Shown here piece after piece: positions 28,515 to 37,046 of a stretch of 64,000 nucleotides of DNA. Under the pieces are notes generated by a model. The model made no database searches. It was given only the letters and a program-made list of their open reading frames with translations, and had not been told where the DNA came from. Each line of letters starts with the position of its first letter. The first letter of the stretch is position 1. A program made the position numbers and the translations under genes. Origin of the DNA: Bacillota bacterium (GTDB lineage Bacteria > Bacillota > Clostridia > Ch29); assembly GCA_013540605.1 (NCBI GenBank), contig JABVCK010000001.1:278340-342339 (forward strand). The letters are read 5' to 3'.

Positions 28515-29357
28515 ATGAATTCTGCAGATTTACACTTGCATACAAACAAATCGGATGGGCTTCTAACTCCAACGGAGCTTGTCCGATTGGCTTCGGAAAA
28601 TAATCTCAAGGCAATAGCGATAACTGACCATGACAGCATTGATGGGATTCAAGAAGCGTTGGATGCCGGCAGTAATTTTGACCTGGAAGTGATTCCCGGT
28701 ATTGAATTCAACACAGATGCGGATAATGGAGAACTTCATATGCTCGGATATTTTATTGACCATCATAACGAAGAACTGGTAGAATTCATTAAGAGGCTAA
28801 AAACCGCCAGGTTTGAAAGAATCAAAAGTATGGTGGAAAAGCTCCGCGGTTTGGGCATAGAGGTATCCCTTGAAAGCATACTTTCAAAAACAGAAGACAA
28901 GGCCGCCCTGGGCAGGCCTCATATTGCCAGAGCATTAGTTGATATGGGCTATGTGGAGAGTATAAAAGACGCCTTCAACAAGTACATCGGGAGTGGCTGC
29001 CCCGCTTATGTTGCAAGATACAAGCTTAAACCGAGCGAAGCAATTGAGATCATTAAAATAGCGGGTGGAGTTCCTGTCCTGGCACACCCCGGATTGCTAA
29101 GCAGCCTCCTGTATATTGACATGTGCATAGATGAAGGCATTCAGGGTATTGAGGTGTATCATTCCAAGCATACTAAGCTCGAAACAGAGAAATTTATAAG
29201 AATCGCGGAAGAATTCTCTCTGATACCTACGGGAGGCTCTGACTGTCATGGCGAATGTACCGCCTCCGGACAGTACTTAATTGGCACCGTTACTGTATCC
29301 TATGACATTGTGGAATCGCTCAAAAGCCTGTCTTGTATAAACAGGAAGGAGTCGTAG
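28515..29357 (+). CDS. PHP-domain phosphoesterase (RnmAM/YciV-like)
   Basis: A 280-residue PHP-fold metal phosphoesterase. The motifs ADLHLHTNKSDG, AITDHDSIDG, PGIEFNT, LAHPG and GGSDCHG supply the metal-binding histidines and aspartates. E. coli YciV/RnmAM acts as a 5'-3' exonuclease on short RNA and on 3',5'-nucleoside bisphosphates, a likely but unproven role here. ACAGGAGG precedes the ATG. Confidence 0.9.
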   Translation: MNSADLHLHTNKSDGLLTPTELVRLASENNLKAIAITDHDSIDGIQEALDAGSNFDLEVIPGIEFNTDADNGELHMLGYFIDHHNEELVEFIKRLKTARFERIKSMVEKLRGLGIEVSLESILSKTEDKAALGRPHIARALVDMGYVESIKDAFNKYIGSGCPAYVARYKLKPSEAIEIIKIAGGVPVLAHPGLLSSLLYIDMCIDEGIQGIEVYHSKHTKLETEKFIRIAEEFSLIPTGGSDCHGECTASGQYLIGTVTVSYDIVESLKSLSCINRKES

Positions 29358-29361
29358 CGAA

Positions 29362-29724
29362 ATGGAAGAACAACGTAATCGCTATTTTTCGGGAAAAGTA
29401 AGCACCACATCCCTGATGAAAATGTACATCCTGCATCTTCTTTCACAGCAAAATCTATACGGCAACCAGATAATTGACAGTATCAGGGAAAGGTTGAACG
29501 GCAAATGGGAACCAAGCCCCGGAATGATTTATCCCCTTCTCCGCGACCTGGAGGAAAATGGTTATGTAAAAAGCTGGTGGCAGGAACCCGATAAAAAATC
29601 CATTAGATTCTATAAACTGACAGAATCGGGTCACAGCCATCTCGAAAGGCTGAAGATAAGATATAAAAAGCCTTTGGAGGATACAAAAGAAGTGATAACA
29701 TGCATATTAGAGGAGATTTTTTAA
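29362..29724 (+). CDS. PadR family transcriptional regulator
   Basis: A 120-residue winged-helix regulator: LMKMYILHLLSQQNLYGNQIIDSI, then SPGMIYPLLRDLEENGYVKSWW and the wing KSIRFYKLTESGHSHLE. PadR regulators usually sense small molecules and control efflux or stress genes. It begins 4 bases after the PHP gene and is followed by purB after 28 bases; the target is unknown. Confidence 0.9.
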   Translation: MEEQRNRYFSGKVSTTSLMKMYILHLLSQQNLYGNQIIDSIRERLNGKWEPSPGMIYPLLRDLEENGYVKSWWQEPDKKSIRFYKLTESGHSHLERLKIRYKKPLEDTKEVITCILEEIF

Positions 29725-29752
29725 TTTTTTAATAAAGAAAGGAAGATTTTAA

Positions 29753-31180
29753 ATGCACTCGGTATATAAAAATCCGCTGACTGAAAGGTATGCAAGTAGA
29801 GAAATGACCGAACTGTTCTCGGACCAGAAAAAGTTTTCAACATGGAGGCGGCTTTGGATTGCCCTTGCAGAGGCGCAAAAAGAGCTGGGCTTGGACATTT
29901 CGCAGCATCAAATTGAACAGATGCGAGAATTTAAAGATATGATAAACTTTGAGACCGCCCGGGAAAAAGAAAAGGAAGTCAGGCATGATGTCATGGCGCA
30001 TGTTCACGCCTTTGGCCAGCAGTGTCCCGATGCGAAGCCAATCATTCATCTGGGTGCCACAAGCGCCTTTGTTGGAGATAATACCGACATTATCCTGATA
30101 AAGGAAGCGTTGCATATCATAGAGGCAAAACTTGTGAACATAATCAGAGCACTATCAAAATTCGCTCTTGACTATAAAGATTTCCCAACCCTTGCATTTA
30201 CTCATTTTCAGCCTGCGCAGCTTACAACAGTGGGCAAACGTGCATGTTTATGGATTCAAGATCTGTATATGGACTTAAAGGACCTGCAGCATATTCTTGA
30301 TACTTTCCCGCTGCTGGGTGCCAAAGGAACCACAGGTACCCAAGCCAGTTTTTTGAAGCTGTTCAATGGCGACCATGAAAAGGTGGTTGAACTGGATAGG
30401 CTGATAGCAGAAAAGATGGGGTTTTCATCTATCTTTCCGGTTACGGGGCAGACATATCCAAGAAAACAGGATGCCCGTGTATTATCCCTTCTTAGCTCAA
30501 TTGCCCAAAGTACCCATAAATTCAGCAATGATATGAGACTCCTGCAGCACCTGAAAGAAATTGAGGAGCCCTTTGAAGATGCCCAAATCGGCTCTTCCGC
30601 CATGGCATATAAACGTAACCCTATGCGAAGCGAAAGAATTGGCGCCTTATCGAGGTTGGTAATAGTAAACTCCCTTAATCCTTCAATTACGGCATCACAG
30701 CAATGGTTTGAACGTACTTTGGATGATTCGGCGAATAGAAGAATTTCGATACCTGAAGCCTTCCTTGCCGTCGATGCAATTCTCCTTATCTACATAAACA
30801 TAGCAAAGGGTCTGGTTGTAAATAAAAAAGTGATAGAACGGCATGTTAAACAGGAAATTCCCTTCATGGCAACGGAAAACATATTAATGGAATCTGTAAA
30901 GAATGGGGGGGACCGGCAGGACCTTCACGAAAAGATAAGAAAATACTCCATGGCTGCAGCAGCCGGAATAAAAGAAGGCGGTGAGAACAAGCTCATGGAA
31001 CTGATTGCACAAGATGCAAGTTTTAAGCTTTCTTCAACGGATATTGATTCACTTATGGATCCCAAAAACTTTATAGGCAGGTCGCCGGAACAGGTCGATG
31101 ATTTTGTTCACGGTTACATTGAACCGGAACTTAATAAATATAAGAGTATCCCTGATATCTCAGTATCTCTTACAGTATAG
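29753..31180 (+). CDS. purB: Adenylosuccinate lyase
   Basis: Acts twice in purine synthesis, releasing fumarate from SAICAR and from adenylosuccinate. The 475-residue fumarase-superfamily protein shows the signature SSAMAYKRNPMRSERI (about residues 281-296), the HLGATSAFVGDNTD motif and TLAFTHFQPAQLTTVGKR. It is longer than the 430-residue Bacillus type and resembles the longer PurB subgroup. AAAGGAAG precedes the ATG. A degenerate repeat tract starts just after the stop codon. Confidence 0.95.
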   Translation: MHSVYKNPLTERYASREMTELFSDQKKFSTWRRLWIALAEAQKELGLDISQHQIEQMREFKDMINFETAREKEKEVRHDVMAHVHAFGQQCPDAKPIIHLGATSAFVGDNTDIILIKEALHIIEAKLVNIIRALSKFALDYKDFPTLAFTHFQPAQLTTVGKRACLWIQDLYMDLKDLQHILDTFPLLGAKGTTGTQASFLKLFNGDHEKVVELDRLIAEKMGFSSIFPVTGQTYPRKQDARVLSLLSSIAQSTHKFSNDMRLLQHLKEIEEPFEDAQIGSSAMAYKRNPMRSERIGALSRLVIVNSLNPSITASQQWFERTLDDSANRRISIPEAFLAVDAILLIYINIAKGLVVNKKVIERHVKQEIPFMATENILMESVKNGGDRQDLHEKIRKYSMAAAAGIKEGGENKLMELIAQDASFKLSSTDIDSLMDPKNFIGRSPEQVDDFVHGYIEPELNKYKSIPDISVSLTV

Positions 31181-31182
31181 CA

Positions 31183-31270
31183 GTTCAGGTACTATTAGGT
31201 GCGAGGTGCCAGATCACAGGTACTAGATCACAGATCCTAGTCACTGATCACTGGCCACTGACAACTGATA
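31183..31270. repeat. Short-word repeat tract between purB and asnS
   Basis: Mixed words GGTGCGAGGTGCC, GATCACAGGTACTA, CACTGATCACTGGCCACTG and ACAACTGATA iterate from 3 bases after the purB stop to the asnS ribosome binding site. Confidence 0.75.
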
Positions 31271-31288
31271 AAATTGGGAGGTTATACA

Positions 31289-32581
31289 ATGCTAGTAACC
31301 AGCATTAGAGATGTAAAGAACTATGAGGGAAAAGAAGTTGTGATTAAGGGTTGGCTGTACAACAAAAGATCAAGCGGGAAAATAGCTTTCCTGCAGCTTA
31401 GGGACGGAACAGGTTTCATCCAAGGAGTAGTCGTCAAGAATGACGTTCCCGAGGAAGCCTTCAATCTAAGCAAGGAACTGACACAAGAATCCTCCGTCGA
31501 AATAACCGGGATAGTAAGGAAGGATGACAGGGCACCCAGCGGGTATGAATTAACCGTAACAAATGTAGTGCTTGTGAGCATGTCCTATGATTACCCTATA
31601 ACTCTCAAAGAGCATGGCGTAGAATTTCTCATGGACCTCCGCCATCTTTGGATGAGGGCGCCGAGACAGCATGCAATCCTGACCATAAGGGCAAATATCA
31701 ATAGAGCTATCAGAGAATTTTTAGACGGAGAAGGATTTATCCTTGTGGAGCCCCCAATAATAACAGCAAACAGCTGCGAAGGCACTACAAACCTTTTTGA
31801 GCTTGATTATTTCGGACAAAAGGCTTATCTATCCCAGACCGGCCAGCTCTATAATGAGGCTGCTGCTATGGCGTTCGGAAAAGTTTACAGCTTCGGGCCG
31901 ACCTTCCGTGCGGAAAAGTCAAAAACCAGGAGACACTTAAACGAGTTTTGGATGATAGAACCGGAAATGGCCTATTTTACCCATGAAGATAACATGCGTC
32001 TTCAGGAGAGAATGATAGAGTTTATAGTTCAAAAAGTTATAGAAAGGTGCAGCCGGGAACTGAAATCCTTAAACAGAGATATCGGCAAACTGGAAAATGT
32101 CAGGGCTCCTTTCCCGAGAATTACCTACGATGAGGCTGTCGATATGCTTAATAACGGTGGTTATGCGTTTGAATGGGGAAACGATTTCGGCGCTCCTGAT
32201 GAAACCTATATAGCTGAGCAGTTTGAAAAGCCGGTTTTTGTTGAAAAATACCCTGCCAAGGTAAAAGCTTTCTATATGGAACCGGACCCCGACAATCCGG
32301 ATTTGGTATTGAACGCCGACCTTCTCGCTCCCGAAGGTTATGGGGAGATTATAGGAGGAAGCCAGAGAATACATGACCATGACCTTTTGTTGAAAAAAAT
32401 ACATGAGGAAAAGCTTCCAGTTGAAGCTTACCAATGGTACCTTGACTTAAGGAAATATGGTACAGTTCCTCATTCGGGTTTTGGACTAGGGCTTGAAAGA
32501 ACCGTTGCCTGGATATGCGGGATAGACCACGTGAGGGAGACCATTCCCTTTGCCAGAACGCTGACAAGGGTTACTCCCTAA
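31289..32581 (+). CDS. asnS: Asparagine-tRNA ligase
   Basis: Class II aminoacyl-tRNA synthetase charging tRNA-Asn. The 430-residue protein has the N-terminal OB-fold anticodon-binding domain, motif 2 ([21 protein letters not shown]) and motif 3 ([13 protein letters not shown]). TTGGGAGGT precedes the ATG at 31289. No T-box leader was found; the upstream sequence is a degenerate repeat tract. Confidence 0.95.
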   Translation: MLVTSIRDVKNYEGKEVVIKGWLYNKRSSGKIAFLQLRDGTGFIQGVVVKNDVPEEAFNLSKELTQESSVEITGIVRKDDRAPSGYELTVTNVVLVSMSYDYPITLKEHGVEFLMDLRHLWMRAPRQHAILTIRANINRAIREFLDGEGFILVEPPIITANSCEGTTNLFELDYFGQKAYLSQTGQLYNEAAAMAFGKVYSFGPTFRAEKSKTRRHLNEFWMIEPEMAYFTHEDNMRLQERMIEFIVQKVIERCSRELKSLNRDIGKLENVRAPFPRITYDEAVDMLNNGGYAFEWGNDFGAPDETYIAEQFEKPVFVEKYPAKVKAFYMEPDPDNPDLVLNADLLAPEGYGEIIGGSQRIHDHDLLLKKIHEEKLPVEAYQWYLDLRKYGTVPHSGFGLGLERTVAWICGIDHVRETIPFARTLTRVTP

Positions 32582-32582
32582 T

Positions 32583-32760
32583 AGTTCGCAGTTGGCAGAT
32601 CTCAGGTGCTAGGTACCAGGTGCTAGGTGCTAGATCTTAGATCTTAGATCCTAGTTCACAGGTATCCGGGTTATGCTTTTGGGTTTTACCCTCTAGCTCT
32701 TCTCGATACTCTGGCAACTGGTCACCGGCCACTGGTCACTGCCTACTGGCGAGGCAACTG
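32583..32760. repeat. Long short-word repeat tract after asnS
   Basis: About 180 bases of reiterated GGTGCTAGGTACC, CTTAGATCTTAGATC and GGTCACCGGCCACTGGTCACTG words, broken by about 60 bases of ordinary sequence (32655-32710). It begins at the asnS stop and no gene is present. Confidence 0.75.
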
Positions 32761-32765
32761 CTCAC

Positions 32766-32850
32766 AAAAAGGGGACATTCCTTAATCAAGAGGGGACATT
32801 CCTCCTGCACCGGGGTTAATTAACTCCAAAAGGGAGGTGTGTCCCCTTTC
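32766..32850. repeat. REP-like inverted repeat (GGGGACATTCC / GTGTCCCC)
   Basis: Two direct GGGGACATTCC units are answered by an inverted GGTGTGTCCCC unit. It belongs to the same family as the element at 27452-27532. Confidence 0.75.
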
Positions 32851-32873
32851 CGATAAAGCGTATCTTCATTTAG

Positions 32874-32902
32874 TTTACATAACATTGTTTGTATTATATA
32901 AT
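32874..32902 (+). promoter_or_regulatory. Sigma-A promoter of the transporter/dehydrogenase operon
   Basis: TTTACA (32874-32879), 17-base spacer, TATAAT (32897-32902). The transcript would have a leader of about 240 bases before the transporter start at 33152. That leader is A/T-rich, and I recognise no known riboswitch in it. Confidence 0.7.
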
Positions 32903-33151
32903 ACTAATAAATATAAATAGTTTCGGATGTTTTATCGCGATAGGCCAGCGGATTAGGTTCGAAAAACTATATGCCTTTCTGCAAATTTTCAAAAAAATTT
33001 TTATATTACAAAAACATCAGAAGGATTCTTATTTTTTAACTAGAATATATATTCATTGTTATGTTATACAAAATATTTTAGGGAAAGGAGGCTAGAATAA
33101 AAAACAATATTTATGTAAACCATTTTTCATTATCAAAAAGGGGGTATATCA

Positions 33152-34651
33152 ATGAGCAACAACACAGAAACCTTTGGAAGCCGTTGGGGTTATCTAGCCG
33201 CTACACTGGGTATGGCTATAGGGACCGGTAACATCTGGCGATTCCCGAGGCAGGTTGCCGGTTACGGAGGCGGAAGCTTCCTGCTGGCGTGGACCATTTC
33301 GCTGTTCCTCTGGTCGGTACCGCTGCTGATGGCGGAGATGGTACTGGGCCGTAAGACGGGTCTTGGCTGCGCAGGTGCATTCAGGGACTTCATGGGTAGA
33401 AAATATACCTGGATGGGCACCTGGGTATATGCAGTATGTATGTTGATAGCCTTCTACTATTCGGTAGTAATGGGCTGGACGGTCAAGTACCTGACCCTTG
33501 GTCTCACCGGAGCGTTCAAACCGGGCCTGACCCCAGAAGTTACAAAGGCTATGTGGGAGGCATTCCTCAACAATCCTGGACAGGTATTGACCTTCCACAT
33601 AATATCGGCGTTGATAGCCGGTTTAATAGTATTTAAGGGTATAACCGGCGGTATAGAGAAAGCCTGCAAGATGATAATCCCGTCACTGTTCATACTTCTT
33701 GGAATAATGGTAGTAAGAGCGCTTACTCTACCGGGTTCGGCCGCTGGCCTTAACTACATGTTCACAATAAACGCTGCGGACCTGTTCAGGGCCGACGTAT
33801 GGCTGGCAGCCTTGACACAGTCGGCGTGGTCCACCGGAGCTGGCTGGGGCTTCATAATCGTATACGCAGTATACACCAAGCGTGACTACGATATCGGTGT
33901 AAACTGCTTCATAACAGGCCTGGGCGACCAGACCGCAGCCCTTGTTGCAGCCCTTGCGGTTCTCCCGACAGTATTCGCCCTTTCACCGACGCTGGAAGCT
34001 GCAAACGCTGCGCTGGGTGCTGGAAACAACGGACTTACTTTCATTTATCTATCGTCATTATTCCCCACGATACCGCTGGGCAACGTGATGGCAAGCATCT
34101 TCTTCCTGGCGCTGGCAACCGCAGCCCTGTCATCATTGATAGCCATGGTGGAGCTGGGCGGCAGGTTTTTCATGGACCTTGGCATGGAACGTAAAAAAGC
34201 AATCGTGCTCATGACTATACTTATAATGGCGCTTGGCGCACCCTCCGCGATAAAACCCGCTATCCTGGACAACCAGGACTGGGTATGGGGTGTAGCGCTG
34301 CTGATTAGCGGCCTGCTCTGCGCTTTAGCCATGATGAAGTACGGCCTGGACAAGGTAAGGGCAGAAATCATCAACACACCATATGCAGACATGTATGTGG
34401 GCAAATGGTGGAACTATACGATAATGCTGTTCCCCGTATGGTTCGTATTGGTGTTCGGATGGTGGGTATGGCAGGCAATGACCTGGTATCCTGACAACTG
34501 GATGGCGCCCTTCGAGACCTTCAGCGTAGGTACCATGCTGTGGCAGTGGGCACTGCTGATTGTTGTTGCGCTGCTTGCCAACAACTACATCGCCGACAAG
34601 ACCATCAAAGGCCGCGACATCACCCAAGAAGCCTCGGCCGAGGGAATGTAA
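33152..34651 (+). CDS. Sodium-dependent amino-acid transporter, NSS (SNF) family, MetP-like
   Basis: A 499-residue integral membrane symporter with about 12 hydrophobic helices and the NSS signature near the N-terminus (GYLAATLGMAIGTGNIWRFPRQVAGYGGGSFLLAW), which forms the sodium and substrate sites. A small companion gene at 34667 matches the MetS subunit of methionine/alanine importers, so this is probably the MetP-like part. AAAAAGGGGG precedes the ATG. It leads the operon that encodes the Fe-S/flavin dehydrogenase, suggesting that it imports that enzyme's substrate. Confidence 0.9.
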   Translation: MSNNTETFGSRWGYLAATLGMAIGTGNIWRFPRQVAGYGGGSFLLAWTISLFLWSVPLLMAEMVLGRKTGLGCAGAFRDFMGRKYTWMGTWVYAVCMLIAFYYSVVMGWTVKYLTLGLTGAFKPGLTPEVTKAMWEAFLNNPGQVLTFHIISALIAGLIVFKGITGGIEKACKMIIPSLFILLGIMVVRALTLPGSAAGLNYMFTINAADLFRADVWLAALTQSAWSTGAGWGFIIVYAVYTKRDYDIGVNCFITGLGDQTAALVAALAVLPTVFALSPTLEAANAALGAGNNGLTFIYLSSLFPTIPLGNVMASIFFLALATAALSSLIAMVELGGRFFMDLGMERKKAIVLMTILIMALGAPSAIKPAILDNQDWVWGVALLISGLLCALAMMKYGLDKVRAEIINTPYADMYVGKWWNYTIMLFPVWFVLVFGWWVWQAMTWYPDNWMAPFETFSVGTMLWQWALLIVVALLANNYIADKTIKGRDITQEASAEGM

Positions 34652-34666
34652 AGGAGGCGTTGTTAA

Positions 34667-34783
34667 ATGACAGGTAAAGCTATATTGATGATGATAATAA
34701 TACTTGGGATCAACTGGGGTGGATTCTTCTACCTCGCAAACATGGCCTTCAAATCTGAAGCCAAAAAAGCTCAAAAAGCTTAA
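34667..34783 (+). CDS. MetS-like small subunit of the NSS transporter (38 residues)
   Basis: A 38-residue single-helix membrane protein (MTGKAILMMIIILGINWGG ... KSEAKKAQKA) starting 15 bases after the transporter stop, with AAAGGAGGCG upstream. Methionine/alanine NSS importers such as Corynebacterium MetPS need a small one-helix partner of this size, pattern and position. The match to that family is from memory of its layout. Confidence 0.85.
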   Translation: MTGKAILMMIIILGINWGGFFYLANMAFKSEAKKAQKA

Positions 34784-34813
34784 GGTTAGGTAATATTCAA
34801 AATTGAAGCTTTA

Positions 34814-34853
34814 GGGTTTACCCCTCTCCTCTGACCGGGGGAGAGGGGTACCC
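34814..34853 (+). terminator. GC-rich hairpin between transporter pair and dehydrogenase genes
   Basis: CCCCTCTCC (34821-34829) pairs with GGAGAGGGG (34840-34848), extended by outer GGGT/ACCC. Only a weak T-stretch follows, so it may attenuate, protect or process the mRNA rather than fully stop transcription. Confidence 0.5.
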
Positions 34854-34887
34854 TTTGCTTATTCCTTACAGGTTAGGGGGAAAGAAA

Positions 34888-35193
34888 ATGCGAATTGAAA
34901 AACATCCTATTCTCACCTTTGAAAAAGGCAGGAAAGTAAAATTTACCTACAATGGTGAAGAGCTTGAAGGCTTTGAAGGTGAGCCGATCGCTGCAGCCCT
35001 GCACGCCGCAGGGGTAAAGGTGTTAGGGCACAGCAGCGTTCATAAACGTCCAAGGGGGTTCTACTGTGCAATAGGCAACTGCTCATCCTGCCTGATGACG
35101 GTGGACGGCAAACCCAATGTAAGGGTCTGCATAGAAAAACTGGCGGATGGTATGAAGGTAGAAACCCAGCAAGGGAAGGGGGACTTGATATGA
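34888..35193 (+). CDS. Plant-type [2Fe-2S] subunit of amine/amino-acid dehydrogenase (HcnA-like)
   Basis: A 101-residue 2Fe-2S protein with the C-x4-C-x2-C-x12-C motif (CAIGNCSSC ... C). It matches the N-terminal domain of sarcosine oxidase alpha and HcnA of hydrogen cyanide synthase, which pass electrons between flavin subunits. The ATG at 34888 is preceded by AGGGGGAAAG; a TTG at 34855 lacks a good site. It overlaps the next gene by 4 bases. Confidence 0.87.
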   Translation: MRIEKHPILTFEKGRKVKFTYNGEELEGFEGEPIAAALHAAGVKVLGHSSVHKRPRGFYCAIGNCSSCLMTVDGKPNVRVCIEKLADGMKVETQQGKGDLI

Positions 35194-36272
35194 GAACTAC
35201 AGATGTTGCTGTAATAGGCGGAGGTCCGGCAGGTCTCTCTGCGGCAATCAGCGCTGCTTCTTTAGGAGCGAAGGTAACGCTGATTGATAGAAATGACCGG
35301 TTAGGCGGTCAGCTGATCAAGCAAACTCATATGTTCTTCGGTTCCCAGAAGCAGCATGCCTCGGTTAGGGGGGTAGACATATCCGGCATTCTTGAAGAGC
35401 AGCTCAGTAAGTACAAGGATAATGTCGAAGTTCTGCTGAATGCAACCGTATTGGGCCTTTATGAAGATGGTGTGGTTACAATCGAACAGGGTGAAGAAAA
35501 GTATTTTAAAATAAAACCCAAGGCAATGGTTATAGCAACAGGGGCTTCTGAAAAGGTCTTGCCTTTTCCCAACAATGACTTGCCGGGTATATACGGAGCC
35601 GGTGCAGTACAGACTCTGATGAATGTTTACGGCGTAGCTCCCGGAGACAGAGCCCTCATGGTCGGTGCAGGAAACATAGGGTTGATTGTCAGCTACCAGC
35701 TGATGCAGGCCGGTGTCAAGGTAGCTGCAATAATCGATGCGGCTCCGAAAATAGGCGGGTACCTTGTACATGCCTCCAAGATCAGGAGAATGGGTGTACC
35801 TATTTACACATCCTATACGGTAAAAGAAGCCATAGGTAAGGATAGCCTTGAAAAGGCAGTAATAGTGCAGCTGGACGAAAAATGGCAGCCTGTCCCCGGT
35901 ACTGAGAGGGAATTGGATGTGGATGTTATGTGCATATCAATAGGCCTGTCTCCACTTGCAGAACTTCTATGGCAGGCAGACTGTGAAATGAAGTATGTTC
36001 CCGAATTAGGCGGATATGTTCCGGCCAGGGATGAAGAGTACCAGACAACAGTTAAAGGCATATATGTAGCCGGTGACGTATCAGGGGTTGAAGAAGCCAG
36101 CGCAGCTATGGTTGAGGGACAGCTGGCCGGCTTGTGTGCTGCAAAGAACCTGGGATTTACGTCCCCGGATTTCGAAGCGCGAAGACAAGACTGCATAGAT
36201 CAATTAAATACTCTGCGTTCCGGTCCCGTTGGCGCCAAGATAAGGGCTGGACTGGAAAAGCTATTAGGATAG
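35190..36272 (+). CDS. NAD(P)/FAD-dependent oxidoreductase subunit (HcnB-like)
   Basis: A 360-residue pyridine-nucleotide disulfide oxidoreductase-fold protein. It has an N-terminal FAD motif (VIGGGPAGLSAAISAASLGAKVTLID), a second nucleotide motif (MVGAGNIGLIVSYQLMQAG) and a C-terminal GIYVAGDVSG motif. It corresponds to the middle of sarcosine oxidase alpha or to HcnB, split off as a subunit. No redox-active CxxC is visible. It is coupled to the gene before it and followed by a ferredoxin-like gene after 11 bases. Confidence 0.88.
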   Translation: MRTTDVAVIGGGPAGLSAAISAASLGAKVTLIDRNDRLGGQLIKQTHMFFGSQKQHASVRGVDISGILEEQLSKYKDNVEVLLNATVLGLYEDGVVTIEQGEEKYFKIKPKAMVIATGASEKVLPFPNNDLPGIYGAGAVQTLMNVYGVAPGDRALMVGAGNIGLIVSYQLMQAGVKVAAIIDAAPKIGGYLVHASKIRRMGVPIYTSYTVKEAIGKDSLEKAVIVQLDEKWQPVPGTERELDVDVMCISIGLSPLAELLWQADCEMKYVPELGGYVPARDEEYQTTVKGIYVAGDVSGVEEASAAMVEGQLAGLCAAKNLGFTSPDFEARRQDCIDQLNTLRSGPVGAKIRAGLEKLLG

Positions 36273-36283
36273 GGGGTTAAACT

Positions 36284-36772
36284 ATGTTAGAAAAGACAGG
36301 AATACCTACTGAAGAACAACTGAAAGAGGTTACGCCTTCAAAGGAAAGGTTATCGAGGGGTCCTGTTGCTATTATTGAATGTTTCCAGGAAATCCCCTGT
36401 AATCCTTGCTATACTTCGTGCAGCACCGGCGCTATAAAGGAACTCGTTGATATAAATGAAAAGCCTGAAGTTGACTTTGACAAATGCAACGGTTGCGGTA
36501 TCTGTATCAGCAACTGCCCCGGTTTAGCCATATTTGTGGTTGATGAAAGCTATTCAGAAGACAAAGCTCTCATTAAGCTTCCCTACGAATTTTTACCCCT
36601 TCCGGAAAAGGGAGATATGGTAAAAGCCCTTGATCGAAGCGGCCAGGTCGTAGGACAGGCTGAAGTCGTTAAGGTAGTAAATTCCAAGGCCCAGGACAGA
36701 ACTCCTGTTATCTGGATTGCTGTAGACAAGGAACTGTCCATGAGGGTAAGAAACATCGAAATGGGGGTTTAA
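36284..36772 (+). CDS. 4Fe-4S ferredoxin-like subunit
   Basis: A 162-residue protein with one classical cluster motif CNGCGICISNCP and a preceding irregular group CNPCYTSCSTGAI that may hold a second cluster. The C-terminal 70 residues form a beta-rich region (KGDMVKALDRSGQVVGQAEVVKVVN). It probably relays electrons inside the dehydrogenase complex. One base separates it from the next gene. Confidence 0.82.
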   Translation: MLEKTGIPTEEQLKEVTPSKERLSRGPVAIIECFQEIPCNPCYTSCSTGAIKELVDINEKPEVDFDKCNGCGICISNCPGLAIFVVDESYSEDKALIKLPYEFLPLPEKGDMVKALDRSGQVVGQAEVVKVVNSKAQDRTPVIWIAVDKELSMRVRNIEMGV

Positions 36773-36773
36773 A

Positions 36774-37046
36774 ATGAGTCAAAATAAAACTATAGTATGC
36801 CGTTGCGAAGACCTGACGCTTGAGGATATTAGAGAACTGATTAAGAAAGGCTATAAGAGTGTTGATGAGATCAAGAGGATAAGCCGCTGCGGAATGGGGC
36901 CCTGCCAGGGAAGAACTTGCAGGGACATCGTTCTGAGTGAACTTGCCAAAGCAGAAGGAAAGGATATTTCTGAATTGAAGATGTCAACCTTCAGACCTCC
37001 GGTAAAACCAGTAAAACTGGGATTGATTGAGAGGGGTGAAGAATAA
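36774..37046 (+). CDS. BFD-like [2Fe-2S] subunit
   Basis: A 90-residue protein with the BFD-like 2Fe-2S arrangement: VCRCEDLTLEDIRELI, then CGMGPCQGRTC. In HcnB, opine oxidases and proline dehydrogenase complexes this domain lies at the end of the FAD/NAD subunit; here it is a separate gene. It abuts the flavoprotein gene with no intergenic bases. Confidence 0.87.
   Translation: MSQNKTIVCRCEDLTLEDIRELIKKGYKSVDEIKRISRCGMGPCQGRTCRDIVLSELAKAEGKDISELKMSTFRPPVKPVKLGLIERGEE

Noticed and set aside
31183-31289. T-box leader of asnS
   Set aside because: No T-box motif (TGGNACCGCG type) or terminator/antiterminator pair; the region is a degenerate repeat tract.
32583-32760. CRISPR-like array
   Set aside because: The iterated words are short, imperfect and continuous, without constant-length spacers or cas genes.
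32889-33095. 68-residue open frame in the transporter leader
   Set aside because: A/T-rich, no ribosome binding site, low-complexity product; lies in the untranslated leader.
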